From positions 570 through 36,504 of the forward strand of contig PLTN01000090.1 in the NCBI GenBank assembly GCA_003164495.1: a stretch of DNA of 35,935 nt. Direction: 5' to 3'. The position numbers and the translations under genes were made by a program. Below the pieces are notes generated by a model. It was not told the DNA's origin. It did no database searches and saw nothing but the letters and a program-made list of their open reading frames with translations. The DNA comes from Vulcanimicrobiota bacterium (lineage in GTDB: Bacteria > Vulcanimicrobiota > Vulcanimicrobiia > Vulcanimicrobiales > Vulcanimicrobiaceae). Positions 17,307-26,739 of this stretch are shown piece by piece (positions within the stretch are counted from its first letter, which is position 1; each line of letters starts with the position of its first letter).

Positions 17307-19605
17307 TCATCCAAGCTTCGTGTATCGCAGTCTGAGTGCATTTGTGATCACGCTAACGGACGACAGGGCCATCGCGGCAGCGCCGATGATCGGCGACAGT
17401 AAAATACCGAACGCGGGATAAAGAACGCCCGCGGCGATGGGAATTGCCGCTCCGTTGTAGGCGAATGCCAAGAACAAGTTTTGGCGGATGCTGCGCATCG
17501 TCGCACGTGAGAGCTTTCGCGCGCGCACGATTCCGGTGAGGTCGCCTTTAAGGAGCGTGATTCCCGCGCTCTCAATCGCGACATCGGTTCCGGTCCCCAT
17601 GGCAATGCCGACATCAGCGGCAGCTAGCGCCGGGGCATCGTTGACCCCATCGCCCGCCATGGCGACGATGCGACCTTGGCTACGCAGATTCTCAACGATG
17701 GCACTCTTCTGATCGGGTAGTACCTCAGCCTCAACCTCGGTGATACCGAGCCGGCGCGCCACCGCCTCGGCCGTCGTGCGATTATCGCCCGTCAGCATGA
17801 GGGCGCGCAGGCCATCGGCTGCAAGCTTTTTCAGCGCCTCAGGCGTTGTCGTCTTGATGGGATCCGCGATGGCGAGAAGGCCGGCGACTTTTCCGTCGAC
17901 GGCAAGGAAGATCACTGTCGCACCGTCCCGGCGCAAACGATCGGCTTCGCCTTCGAGCGTGATCGTCGCCACGCCGAGCGCGGCAAGAAGCTGCGCATTT
18001 CCGAGGACGATCTTACGGTCCTCGACGGTGCCGACCACACCCTTTCCGGACGAGGAGTCAAAATCTTCGACCTTGGCGAGCGCGATATTGCGCTCGGATG
18101 CGGCCGCGAGGATTGCTGCACCGAGTGGATGTTCGCTGGCGCGCTCGACACTCGCGGCCAAGCGCAGCAGACCGGCCTCACTGATGCCGTCAGCCGGGAT
18201 AATCGCAACGACTTTCGGTTTGCCCTCGGTCAACGTCCCCGTCTTGTCGATCACCAACGTGTCGACTTTCTCCAGGCGCTCCAGCGCTTCAGCGTTCTTG
18301 ACCAGCACGCCGGCCTGCGCGCCGCGCCCCACTCCGACCATGATCGCCATCGGGGTGGCCAAGCCGAGCGCGCAGGGGCAAGCGATGATGAGCACGCTCA
18401 CCGCAGCGACAAGGCCGAACGCAAACCGCGGTTCGGGACCATAGATCGACCATACAGCGAAGGCGGCAAGCGCGACGACGATCACCGAGGGCACGAACCA
18501 TGACGATACCCGGTCGGCTAAGCGCTGGATCGGTGCGTGCGAGCGCTGCGCGACCGCGACCATTTGGACGATCTGTGCGAGCAGTGTGTCGTGACCGACC
18601 TTCTGGGCGCGCATGATGAAGCTGCCGCTTTGGTTGAGTGTGCCGGCAATGACCGTGGAGCCGCTCGTCTTCGTAACGGGCATCGATTCGCCGGTCACCA
18701 TCGATTCGTCGAGCGAGGAGCGGCCTTCGATGATCTCGCCGTCAACTGGGACCTTCTCGCCCGGATGCACGCGCAGATGATCGCCGGCGGCAACGATCTC
18801 GAGCGGGACTTCGCTCTCGGTCCCGCTATCGGCGATACGCCATGCAGTCTTGGGCGCAAGATCGAGGAGAGCGCGGATCGCGCCGGAGGTTCGCTCGCGT
18901 GCACGCAGTTCCAGAACTTGCCCGAGCAGCACCAGTACGGTGATACCGGCGCAGGACTCGAAATAGACGGCCACCTCCCCCATGCCGCTGCGGAAGGCAG
19001 GCGGGAAGACGTCCGGTACGACCGTTGCGATGACGCTGTAGCTCCAGGCGACGCCGGTGCCGATCGCAATCAACGTGAACATATTGAGTTTGCGCGTCAG
19101 CATCGATTGCCAGCCGCGCACGAAGAACGGCCAACCCGCCCAAAAGACGACCGGCGTCGCCAGCGCTAATTGCATCCAGTTCGACAAGCTCGGCTCGAAC
19201 CGGAGCCGGACCGCAGTGAAGTGCTCGCCCATTTCGAGGGCGGCGACCGGTACCGTCAGCGCGAGGCCGACCCAAAAGCGGCGCGTCATGTCGACCAGCT
19301 CGGGGTTGGGGGCCGATCGGGTGTGCGATCACCGGTTCGAGCGCCATACCACAGATCGGGCAAGAACCCGGACCGGCCTGCCGGACCGCGGGATGCATCG
19401 GACACGTGTAGATGGCGATGACGGTGTCGGAGTCAGGTTCCGAATGAGCCGCTTTGCCGTCAAGGTAGTGCGTGGGGTCGGCCGCGAACTTCGTCCGGCA
19501 GCCCTCGGAACAGAAGGAATAGCTACTGTTTTCGTACTCGTGGCGATACGGTGCCGCATTCGGATCCACCGTCATCCCGCAAACCGGATCGAGCGTAGCC
19601 GTCAC
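17307..19605 (-). CDS. copA: Cu(I)-translocating P-type ATPase with YHS and HMBD N-terminus (frameshift)
   Basis: Copper-exporting PIB-type ATPase. The N-terminus has a YHS domain (DPVCGMTV and FCSEGC, residues 6-36) and a heavy-metal-binding segment (YTCPMHP and [10 protein letters not shown], about residues 67-91), followed by eight membrane segments with CPC (IIACPCALG), TGES, DKTGT and [10 protein letters not shown]. The reading frame breaks at a GGGGG run (plus strand 19308-19312): removing one base gives [15 protein letters not shown] and one continuous protein of about 765 residues, matching the paralogue at 34414. Start is GTG 19605 with GAGGA about seven bases before. It is divergent from the ICMT-like gene. 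Whether the frameshift is biological or technical is open. Confidence 0.85.
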
Positions 19606-19661
19606 GTGGAATTCCTCAGGGAACCGGCATCGCGCCGACGAGCATAGGACGCATAAAAGCA

Positions 19662-20081
19662 GTGAGCTGGGTTCTCGTTCAATCAGCGCTATTCGTCGTT
19701 TTCGCACTGCTGCCCGGCAACGCGATGCATTGGGGATCTCCGGGGATCGGCAGCATCGCTATCGGAGCGCTCATCATCGTGTGGTCATCGTTGCGCCTAG
19801 GACGCTCGCTTACGCCGTTCCCAGAGCCGGTCTCGGGCGGACGTTTTACGGGGACCGGGCCATACCGCTTCGTGCGACATCCGATGTACCTGGGCATATT
19901 CTTCATCGCCATCGGCTTTGCAGACGCCACCCACAGCATCACGCGAGCCGCATTAGCCGTTGGTCTCGCCGTATTCTTCGACGCGAAGGCGCGACACGAA
20001 GAGCGTGCCCTACGAGATCGCTATCCGGCCTATGCGGACTACGCAAACCGTACCCGAAAATTTCTGCCTTTCATCTATTGA
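19662..20081 (+). CDS. isoprenylcysteine carboxyl methyltransferase-like membrane protein
   Basis: Integral membrane protein of 139 residues, four or so membrane segments. The C-terminal half has the ICMT/PEMT-family pattern GPYRFVRHPMYLG (about residues 66-78) and then EERALRDRYPAYADY (about 113-127), which in this family form the SAM and substrate site. Bacterial members act on unknown substrates. Start is GTG 19662. It diverges from the copper ATPase with a 56-base shared upstream region; a functional link to copper is not evident. Confidence 0.8.
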   Translation: MSWVLVQSALFVVFALLPGNAMHWGSPGIGSIAIGALIIVWSSLRLGRSLTPFPEPVSGGRFTGTGPYRFVRHPMYLGIFFIAIGFADATHSITRAALAVGLAVFFDAKARHEERALRDRYPAYADYANRTRKFLPFIY

Positions 20082-20267
20082 TCGGCGCATCTCGATGCAA
20101 CGCAACGTCCTTGCTCCGCTCGTCTTTTATCAGAGTCGCCTGACGTCGCCCGTAGTGATCGTCGGGGCATCATTTTCCCACGATGTGCGTTCACGATCGA
20201 TGATTGCTGCGAAGACCAATACTGCTGAGTACCGGTCATCGGTGCTCCCGTGAACGATGCCGGCGGC

Positions 20268-21089
20268 CTAGTAGAACGATGCCTTGCGCGGGGGGAACGT
20301 AATGATCCGCTGACCGTTGAATTTCGGGCGCCAGTGGGAGAGGACGTAGGCCGATACATCGTAGGCTTGCTGTTCGGTCAACGTGTTCGGCGTAGATCCG
20401 TACGGCATGTTATATCGAACGAACGCCGCCATCGTCGCGAGCTTGTGCATCCCCGCGCCGCTGTTGAAGGACGTGCTTCCCCACAGCGGCGGGAACGCCG
20501 CACTGCCGGCGCCGTTAGCTCCATGGCAGGCCAAGCATTTCGTCGCATAGATGTGCGATCCGTTCGGAACGCTGGGTGCCTGCGGGGCCTTGAATGCGAT
20601 CAGACCTTGATCCGGGGCGCCCTTTCCGACAACGGTGCCGCGCGAAAGATAGGCTATGTATGCCGTAAGCGCGATCATCTCGCGACTATCGAAGGGCGGC
20701 GCCGTTCCATTCATGCTGTAGAGAAAGCACTCTGCAAGACGGTCTTGCAAAGCGATGAAGCGCTTCGAGCGCGAATTGTATTGCGGAAACTTCGCATAGA
20801 CGCCAACAAGGGAACCGGCATGCGCCTTCGTTCCGGCGCTGTTATGACAGGCCTCACACGACATGCTCGCAACGGCGTAGGCACCGGCGTACTTGTGCGT
20901 GTTTTCGATGATCTGCTTTCCAAGGATGATGAGATCGCCTTCCGCCCCTTTCGGCATCGGCGGCGCGACGAACACGTCCCCGGCTGCTGAGGCCGTGGTT
21001 GCCTGCGTCGGCGCCTTTACGTCATTGGCAAGCGATGCGGCGACAAAGGCGATCGCGAAAATGATGGCCGTAAACATAAACCGACGCAT
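20268..21089 (-). CDS. tsdA: dihaem cytochrome c, TsdA-like thiosulfate dehydrogenase
   Basis: Periplasmic protein of 273 residues that would couple two thiosulfates to tetrathionate. Signal peptide is residues 1-21. Haem sites are CEACH (78-82) and CLACH (185-189). Between them a cysteine at 121 (ECFLYSMNG, DSREM following) sits 39 residues after the first haem histidine, where TsdA proteins have the unusual cysteine axial ligand. Stretches AGTKAHAGSLVGVYAKFPQY and PLWGSTSFNSGAGM also resemble TsdA. I start at ATG 21089, since the longer frame to 21146 puts 19 unrelated residues before the signal peptide. A TATAAT at 21187-21192 (minus strand) lies about 100 bases upstream, leaving a long leader. 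Confidence 0.83.
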   Translation of the reverse strand: MRRFMFTAIIFAIAFVAASLANDVKAPTQATTASAAGDVFVAPPMPKGAEGDLIILGKQIIENTHKYAGAYAVASMSCEACHNSAGTKAHAGSLVGVYAKFPQYNSRSKRFIALQDRLAECFLYSMNGTAPPFDSREMIALTAYIAYLSRGTVVGKGAPDQGLIAFKAPQAPSVPNGSHIYATKCLACHGANGAGSAAFPPLWGSTSFNSGAGMHKLATMAAFVRYNMPYGSTPNTLTEQQAYDVSAYVLSHWRPKFNGQRIITFPPRKASFY

Positions 21090-21186
21090 GCAACTTGTTC
21101 TTTCTTCAACCGAGAGATTTTCGTGGCAAAAGTCCGCTGGAGCCACCGAGGCACTCGAAAGTCGGCGAGCGCTATCTTCCCTGAGG

Positions 21187-21192
21187 ATTATA
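21187..21192 (-). promoter_or_regulatory. candidate -10 box for the tsdA-like gene
   Basis: Consensus TATAAT on the minus strand, about 98 bases upstream of the tsdA start. No good -35 is visible at 16-18 bases, so it may need an activator. The region 21090-21308 holds no gene. Confidence 0.35.
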
Positions 21193-21308
21193 CCTCAATG
21201 AGGGACGGAACGAGCTTATCGGCGCCGATCCCATGGTGGCGAACGTTCGGCTACCAGGGCGGGTGGCGAGGCGGGCGGCTCACTGCGGTCGTCCGAGGAA
21301 GTCGGAGC

Positions 21309-22302
21309 CTAGCCTACCGCACGTTGTACCAGCAGCGAGGCGCCGGCCACCGCGATCCAGAGCACGAAGCCAAGCGCAAGAGGACGAAGGCCGGTGCGCA
21401 AAAGGTGCCGCATCTCGGTTTGCAGTCCGATCGCGGCCATCGCGGCCGCGATGAGAAAGCCCGAAAGGGCCCCGATCGGTCCGTGCCAGGCGGCCGGAAT
21501 CACACCGAGCCCATTGACGATGGCAGCCACAAGGAACCAGACGATGAACCACGGCACGATGCGTTGCCACGCGATCGGGCCACTTCGTGTAGGGCCAACG
21601 CGCATCCGTGCCAACGCGATCGCGGCGACCAAGGGCAGGATCAGCGTGGCGCGCGTGAGCTTGACAATCGTTGCCTGGTTCGCCGCCTCACGACCGTACG
21701 CGAACCCGGCTGCGACGACCGAAGACGTGTCGTTGATCGCGGTCCCCGCCCAGGTGCCGAACGTACTTTGCGTCATCTGCATGAGGTGCCCGAGCGGCGG
21801 AAAGACCAGCACCGCCACGATTATAGAAGAAGATGGTCGCGATCGCGAGCGCGGTTTCGGCTTGGGTGGATTCCAGCACCGTCGAGACCGCTGCGATCGC
21901 GGAGGCACCACAGATCGCTGTTCCGACGCCGATGAGCGTCGAAAGGGGTCGTTCGAGATGCAGCAGACGACCGACGAGCGGCGTCAACGCGAGTGCAACG
22001 GTGACCGTAATAAGCGTGACGGGAAGTGTTGCGATCCCGGTACGGAGTACCGCGTTGAAGGACACACCCAAACCCGAGATCACGATCGCCGTCTGCAAGA
22101 GCGAACGGCCCGAGAAGCGGAGCCCCGGTGCCGTTAGCACGGCCGGACCGCATCGCCCCTGGAGCAGTATCCCGAGCACGATGGCAATCACCGGCGCGCC
22201 GATCAACGGCAACACCTGCCCCAGCGCCGTGGCGACGCCGGCGATCGCGAGTGCGACGGCGATCCCCGGCGCGAGACGGAGCGCCTTGATAGTCGTGAAC
22301 AA
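21309..22302 (-). CDS. YeiH/UPF0324-family membrane protein, putative sulfate exporter (frameshift)
   Basis: Membrane protein of about 331 residues in two reading frames. The first part (22302 to about 21825) has GAPVIAIVLGILLQG, SGLGVSFNAVLRTG and GVGTAICGASAIAA, the second part (to 21309) has FGTWAGTAINDTSSVVAAG; together these are the YeiH pattern. The frames switch at about 21818-21830, where the family expects a FFYNxVAVLVFP-like helix. One extra base or two missing bases explains it. The only available start in the frame is TTG 22302, because a stop lies 18 bases upstream. Members are annotated as putative sulfate exporters; the place beside thiosulfate and sulfite oxidation genes fits that idea but does not prove it. 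Confidence 0.75.
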
Positions 22303-22385
22303 CCGTCGGCGGCGCCGTCAGGCCGGTTTGTGCGCGGCGCGCACGATCTCATGAGGAAATGCGGCGATCCGATTCGTCGCGGTCG

Positions 22386-22943
22386 TCAACGGCTGCCGGC
22401 TCGCGCCTCGAGCATCTTGTCAGCCTTACTCATCTTGTCAGCCTTACTATTGAAGCGATAACGCGGGAGGACGTCGAGGTCGGTCCCCGTGACGCGGATG
22501 ACCCACGCCTTGCCCGGCTGGTTCGTCGAGTGGATTGCGCCCGAGGGGTACGAACGCGCCTGACCCTGGCCGAGCACGTACTTGTCGATGACGGTCAACT
22601 CCGCGTGATCGTCGGACTCGGGATTCTCCCGCCGCCAAAGCGTCATCTCGGTCGAGCCTTTGGCATTCCCGTAGACCGCCCACGACGTCCCGTGGCTGTG
22701 GGGCAGGCCCGGCTTCGGCGACGGCGCGTGGACGTGTGCTAAGACGTACACGTCCGTCTCCGGGTCGTGGTAGAGGACGCGCTTGCCTGGCGGGATGGAA
22801 TCATCGAAGCTCTCCGCGACGAAGGCCGGGTTCGCTAGCAGCTGCTGCAGCTTTTCGGCCACACGCGGCAGCCCGGTTTGACCGTCGGATTTCACGATCA
22901 CCCGCAAGTCCTCAGAAAATTCCGTCAGACCGTATCCGCTCAT
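22386..22943 (-). CDS. cupin protein, cysteine dioxygenase-like
   Basis: Single-domain beta-barrel (cupin) protein of 185 residues. The metal-site pattern PHSHGTSWAVYG (H82, H84) and the later histidine H138 (SGAIHST) match the three-histidine iron site of thiol dioxygenases such as cysteine dioxygenase; the exact thiol is unknown. Start ATG 22943 has GAGGAG seven bases upstream. The C-terminus carries an exact 18-bp tandem duplication (22413-22430 and 22431-22448) that encodes SKADKM twice. The neighbourhood of sulfur-oxidation genes makes a role in thiol breakdown plausible. Confidence 0.68.
   Translation of the reverse strand: MSGYGLTEFSEDLRVIVKSDGQTGLPRVAEKLQQLLANPAFVAESFDDSIPPGKRVLYHDPETDVYVLAHVHAPSPKPGLPHSHGTSWAVYGNAKGSTEMTLWRRENPESDDHAELTVIDKYVLGQGQARSYPSGAIHSTNQPGKAWVIRVTGTDLDVLPRYRFNSKADKMSKADKMLEARAGSR
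22413..22448. repeat. 18-bp exact tandem duplication inside the cupin gene
   Basis: Two identical 18-bp units in phase with the coding frame, adding six residues near the C-terminus. Likely a recent slippage event; a length-variable tail would not disturb the barrel. Confidence 0.9.
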
Positions 22944-23083
22944 GGGCGTACTCCTCGTGCTGGGGGCGTCCCGAGGGTACCACGACGATATCTGACGGCG
23001 CAACGGTCCCCTTGGAGCGGTGTCGCGTGGTTCCGCGTTATTGCGGCGTTTGGGGTCGATGCTATCTCCGATAGTCCTTTCAT

Positions 23084-23707
23084 CTATCGGGATACGCCCA
23101 ACGGCCTTATCTTTCCGAAAAGACCGTACTGATAGGGAAAGAGCGTGGTCCGTTCGACGTGAAAGCCAAGCTCCGTGAGGTAGTCTGTTGCTGCGCGCGG
23201 CCCGTACACGCTCTCGCGGGGCGGGCCGGCCGGACGTTCGACGTCTGCGTTCCAATCGATAATCGCGGCGCACCCGTTTGGCGCAAGTACGGCGAAGAGC
23301 GCGCGCATGTGATCGTCCTCGAGCTCGTGGAGCACGTTGATCGAAAAGACGCGGTCGACCTTGCCGGCAAACTCGGCCAGCAACTCGGTTCCCCCGGTTC
23401 GGATCAGGTGCCCGGCCGGTTTCGCGTGTAAGAGGGCGAGCATCTCGGGCTGGATGTCGAGTCCAAGCAACGTGCAGTCCGGACGGCGTTGGGCGAACTC
23501 GATTGCGTACGTTCCGGTGCCGGTACCGAAATCCATTACGACGGCGTCGCGCGGTGCGTCAACGAACGCGACGAGCGCATCCGGAGCAAGGTACGAGAAC
23601 CGCGACGGATCGTCGAGACGCGCAGCACGCGACGCATCGAAACGGCGACGCACGAGACGCTGGTCGTGACCGGCGTTCTGGCTATCGTGATCGTGAATCT
23701 CGTTCAT
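23084..23707 (-). CDS. class I SAM-dependent methyltransferase
   Basis: Methyltransferase of 207 residues with motif I VVMDFGTGTGTYAIEFA (about residues 56-72), an acidic motif II (LLGLDIQPEML), motif IV-like VDRVFSINVLHEL and a post motif AAIIDWNAD. Start ATG 23707 has GGAGGACAGG just upstream. A histidine/aspartate-rich N-terminus (NEIHDHDSQNAGHD) precedes the fold. Substrate is unknown. A methyltransferase remnant of another subfamily lies immediately upstream on the same strand. Confidence 0.85.
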   Translation of the reverse strand: MNEIHDHDSQNAGHDQRLVRRRFDASRAARLDDPSRFSYLAPDALVAFVDAPRDAVVMDFGTGTGTYAIEFAQRRPDCTLLGLDIQPEMLALLHAKPAGHLIRTGGTELLAEFAGKVDRVFSINVLHELEDDHMRALFAVLAPNGCAAIIDWNADVERPAGPPRESVYGPRAATDYLTELGFHVERTTLFPYQYGLFGKIRPLGVSR

Positions 23708-23794
23708 TTCCTGTCCTCCCGATGGTTAGAATGGCTTGCCGGCGGCGAGCACGGCGCGAACCTCCCGTTACCGGATGCTGGCCAAGTAGCGGCG

Positions 23795-23970
23795 TTAGGC
23801 GAGAATCGCGGCCTTGATCCGCTCCAGCGCCTCAGGTGCCTGAAGGTGAAGGAGTGCAGCGGTTCGCACCGTCCCGCGCTCGTACCAGTCCCAGACCTCG
23901 TCCAGGCTCGCTGCTCGGAACGTAATCTCCACCTCCTCGCTCGTGAGGTCGACGAACCCCGCCGCTTTTA
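23795..23970 (-). pseudogene. C-terminal fragment of a methyltransferase
   Basis: The minus strand here reads KAAGFVDLTSEEVEITFRAA, then DEVWDWYERGTVRTAALLHL, then ERIKAAILA and a stop at 23797-23795. This matches the C-terminal part of the methyltransferase at 10454-11280 (AAGFGDVRSEELPLMWRGDA and IWDWYDRGTVRTAALLNL). Nothing upstream encodes the SAM-binding half, so it is a decayed copy or an incoming fragment. The remaining sequence to 24107 shows no recognisable gene. Confidence 0.8.
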
Positions 23971-24107
23971 AGGGCGGCGTGTGACCTCGCGTTCAAGCAC
24001 GGCCGTTTCCAAACGCGTTAGTGTCAGAAAGCCCCGATACGGTGCGATGCGCATCACCGTTGCTTTGCACCTTCCCCGGTCGAGCGAGCCAGACCAGATG
24101 AGGTCGC

Positions 24108-24413
24108 TTGTCAGTCGGCTCGCACATTCGTCCCCCGGGCACTCACCGATTTGCGGCTGATGGCGTCGCTGATTTGCTAGCGATCGATGAATCGCGCCGA
24201 ACCGTGGACGCTGGGACTTGCGCCTTTCACAAAACCTGTACAGATAGTGAGGCCGGCAAGATCCTCGATGAGCTGATCGAGCAATTCCTAACCAGGCTGA
24301 TGATCGGATGTTGCTTTTGCGCGCCGAAATGCAAGCGCCTGACACTCCTGGAATTCCGCTCGGTTGTGAAGGGGGCCATAGAGGAGTTGCTCTCCGGGAG
24401 CGGAGTGAGCTGA
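24108..24413 (+). CDS. hypothetical protein, uncertain
   Basis: Open frame of 101 codons ending three bases before the next gene. Only a TTG opens it; a shorter version is possible. The middle (SEAGKILDELIEQFLTRLM) looks like a natural helix and there are four cysteines nearby, including CCFCAPKC. No family recognised. It is kept because of its spacing to the downstream ORF and because no better frame exists in this stretch. Confidence 0.3.
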   Translation: MSVGSHIRPPGTHRFAADGVADLLAIDESRRTVDAGTCAFHKTCTDSEAGKILDELIEQFLTRLMIGCCFCAPKCKRLTLLEFRSVVKGAIEELLSGSGVS

Positions 24414-24416
24414 AAC

Positions 24417-25238
24417 GTGCGACTCGTGATCATGTCCGATACCCATGAGCGGCACAGCGCCATCGTCGTCCCTGACGGAGATGTTCTCATCCACGCCGGT
24501 GATTTCACGATGAATGGGAACCTTCGTAAAGTGCGAGCCTTCGGCAGGTGGCTTCGGTCGCTTCCGCATGCGCATAAGATCGTAGTCGCCGGCAAGCATG
24601 AACTGACGTTCGAATTTCAGCCTCGCCGCGCTTCAGCGGAGCTTGGCAATGGGAACGACGGCCTCACCTACTTACAGGACAGTGGAATACTAATCGACGG
24701 GATTTCATTCTGGGGCTCCCCGTGGCAGCCGGCGTTCCTATATCTCGCCCCAGCTGACCGAGACACTGCAATCGACGAAGTGGAACCAATCCCGCTTGCG
24801 GATTTTGGGCTATCCGCGCCGAGGCCCGTTCCTTGCCTGGCAATTGTCGAGCAAGTAGCTCAGAAGATCCACGCCCTAACGGAACCGAATCCGCGTGGAA
24901 GGCCAAACGCGCGCGCTCGTGACGTTATTGACGTTCTTGCGCTCGACGCACGCATTTCGCTCAACTACCCAGCCGTGGCCAATGCGTGCGAACGCGTTTT
25001 CGCGATTCGCGCGGGCCATGACTGGCCGATAATCAGCTATGAGTTTCCCTCAGAGTGGAAGACCACGCTTCCCGCAATCGCCCAAGACGCACGATACGAT
25101 ACAACTGACGCTGCCGTTATCGCGACACGCTTCAGTACCTTCCTAGCCCGTTTATACGGAGTAAATACAATGCCCGGTTATGAGTACCAATTCGTAGCTC
25201 TCGCAGCTTTTCGTTTCTTCAGCAGCCGCAACCAATGA
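24417..25238 (+). CDS. chimeric ORF: metallophosphoesterase N-part joined to AbiEii-toxin C-part
   Basis: Single open frame of 273 residues made of two unrelated families. Residues 1-107 are the start of a calcineurin-like metallophosphoesterase: MSDTH (D8, H10), HAGDF (D29) and AGKHE at 59-62, where the expected asparagine of GNH is lysine; it stops after GSPWQP, before the conserved histidine motifs. From about residue 108 the protein looks like the C-terminal half of an AbiEii-type nucleotidyltransferase toxin: PVPCLAIVEQVAQKIHALTE, ARARDVIDVLAL and HDWP. The nucleotidyltransferase catalytic half is missing. Most likely a deletion fused two decayed genes in frame. Starts at GTG 24417. Confidence 0.6.
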   Translation: MRLVIMSDTHERHSAIVVPDGDVLIHAGDFTMNGNLRKVRAFGRWLRSLPHAHKIVVAGKHELTFEFQPRRASAELGNGNDGLTYLQDSGILIDGISFWGSPWQPAFLYLAPADRDTAIDEVEPIPLADFGLSAPRPVPCLAIVEQVAQKIHALTEPNPRGRPNARARDVIDVLALDARISLNYPAVANACERVFAIRAGHDWPIISYEFPSEWKTTLPAIAQDARYDTTDAAVIATRFSTFLARLYGVNTMPGYEYQFVALAAFRFFSSRNQ

Positions 25239-25254
25239 GCTCATTGGCATCGTT

Positions 25255-25273
25255 TTGCACAACTTTTGCACGG
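25255..25273. repeat. direct repeat, left copy
   Basis: TTGCACAACTTTTGCACGG; matches the copy at 28527-28545 in 17 of 19 positions. The two flank the three-gene block 25486-28464. Each copy itself contains TTGCAC twice. Confidence 0.55.
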
Positions 25274-25485
25274 CCGAAAACCATTGATGACGTATGGTCA
25301 TAGCAAGTTTCCACGGGACCGGGACCAGCTGAAGTGGCTGGAGCCTTGAGGTCACGCAAGAGGGCCGGCTATTTACCTTCTCCGTCTATTAAGCGAGAAA
25401 CCGAGTGATGCCACGTGCCAGGCGAGCTTTGGACCGAAGCTTTCCAAGGCTATGCTTTGCGGGATCTGTGGGAGGGGTGGTAGCG

Positions 25486-26718
25486 ATGCTTGAAGTGCTT
25501 CTCTCCCCAATCACGAAAGAGCGAGGTCGAGCTTTGCTCCGGATCATTCGGAATGCCGCGGCGTTTTTGTTGGCCGCGGCCGTCGTCTTCGTCGTTGCTC
25601 CCGTCGAAGCGCAGCAAAGGGCGCCTTACGAGCTGACCGCAATTCTCTCGGAGAGCGGCCCTGGCGCATTCGTCGGGCAGGCGGCCGGCAAATCGATGGT
25701 CGCCATGGAGTCGTACATAAACTCCACCGGCGGGATCCATGGGCGTCCGGTCAAGATAACGGTGCTCGACGATCAATCGAGCCCGCAAGTTGCCGTGCAG
25801 CTTGTCAATGGGCTGATCGCTCAGAAACGCCCGGCGTTCATCGGGCCGATGCTTACCGCGTCGTGCGAAGCGGTCATTCCGCTGATCTCCAAAACCGGAC
25901 CCGTCGCGTACTGCGTCTCGCCGTTCGTGAACCCGCCGCGAGGCGGCTACATGTTCATGCAGCAAGGCTCGCCACTCGATCTCGCGATCACCGGCCTGCG
26001 TTTTCTGAAAGGTCGCGGCGCCAAACGCATCGCGGTGCTCAACGCTACGGATGCGAGCAGTCAGGCGGCCGACAACGGTTTCGAGCAAGCGTTCGGACTG
26101 AAAGAGTTCTCGTCGCTGCAGCAAGTCTTGCACATGCGGTTCTCGCCCTCGGACATCACGCTAACGGCTCAGGCGTCGCAGATCAAAGCGGCAAATCCTG
26201 ATGCCATCGTCACGTGGAGTGTCGGCGCGCCGTTCGCGGCAACCCTCAGAGCATTGCACGACGCGGGTATCAACGTGCCGGTGTTGTCGAACAGCGTCAA
26301 CGAGACGGCGGAGCAAATGCAGCAGGTCGCAGATGTACTGCCGCGTGACATCAATTTCGTTGGCGGCGCGTCGTGGGTGGTTGGTGCGCACGAGCCGCCC
26401 GCCGTTATCAAGCAGCAGGAAATCTTGCGAAAGTATTTGAGCGCTGCGGGATTGCCGACGAACGGCGCCTATGCGGCCACGTGGGACATTGAGCTTGTGC
26501 TGATCGACGCGCTACGTCATGTGCCGGAAAATCCGAGCGCGCTGCAAGTGCACGACTACCTCACGCACATTTTTAATTTTCCCGGTACAAACGTGATTTA
26601 CGATTTTCGTTTCGGGCAGCAAAGCGGTGCGCTCCAGAGTAGCATCGTTTCGCGGTGGGACGCTGCGCACGCACGCTTCGTCCCGGCGAGTTACCCCGGC
26701 GGTCGACCCGCAGAGTAA
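25486..26718 (+). CDS. ABC transporter substrate-binding protein, branched-chain amino acid type
   Basis: Periplasmic binding protein (Peripla_BP_6, LivK-like) of 410 residues. The N-terminus has a basic region then a hydrophobic segment (AAAFLLAAAVVFVVAPVEA) and probable cleavage before QQRAPYEL. The ligand domain shows GKSMVAMESYINSTGGIHGRPV and the binding region around FIGPMLTASCEAVIP. Start ATG 25486 is chosen because GGAGG lies ten bases before; an upstream frame to 25405 is possible. No permease or ATPase gene is present, so it is an orphan here. It begins a three-gene set with a hydrolase and a flavin monooxygenase, suggesting uptake of a compound that they degrade. Confidence 0.83.
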   Translation: MLEVLLSPITKERGRALLRIIRNAAAFLLAAAVVFVVAPVEAQQRAPYELTAILSESGPGAFVGQAAGKSMVAMESYINSTGGIHGRPVKITVLDDQSSPQVAVQLVNGLIAQKRPAFIGPMLTASCEAVIPLISKTGPVAYCVSPFVNPPRGGYMFMQQGSPLDLAITGLRFLKGRGAKRIAVLNATDASSQAADNGFEQAFGLKEFSSLQQVLHMRFSPSDITLTAQASQIKAANPDAIVTWSVGAPFAATLRALHDAGINVPVLSNSVNETAEQMQQVADVLPRDINFVGGASWVVGAHEPPAVIKQQEILRKYLSAAGLPTNGAYAATWDIELVLIDALRHVPENPSALQVHDYLTHIFNFPGTNVIYDFRFGQQSGALQSSIVSRWDAAHARFVPASYPGGRPAE

Positions 26719-26739
26719 GAGCACGGAAGGCGTCAACCT

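Noticed and set aside
18826..19707. Treating the 293-codon frame with YHS domain as a separate protein
   Set aside because: Its end overlaps the ATPase in another frame; removing one base from a G run makes one standard copper ATPase.
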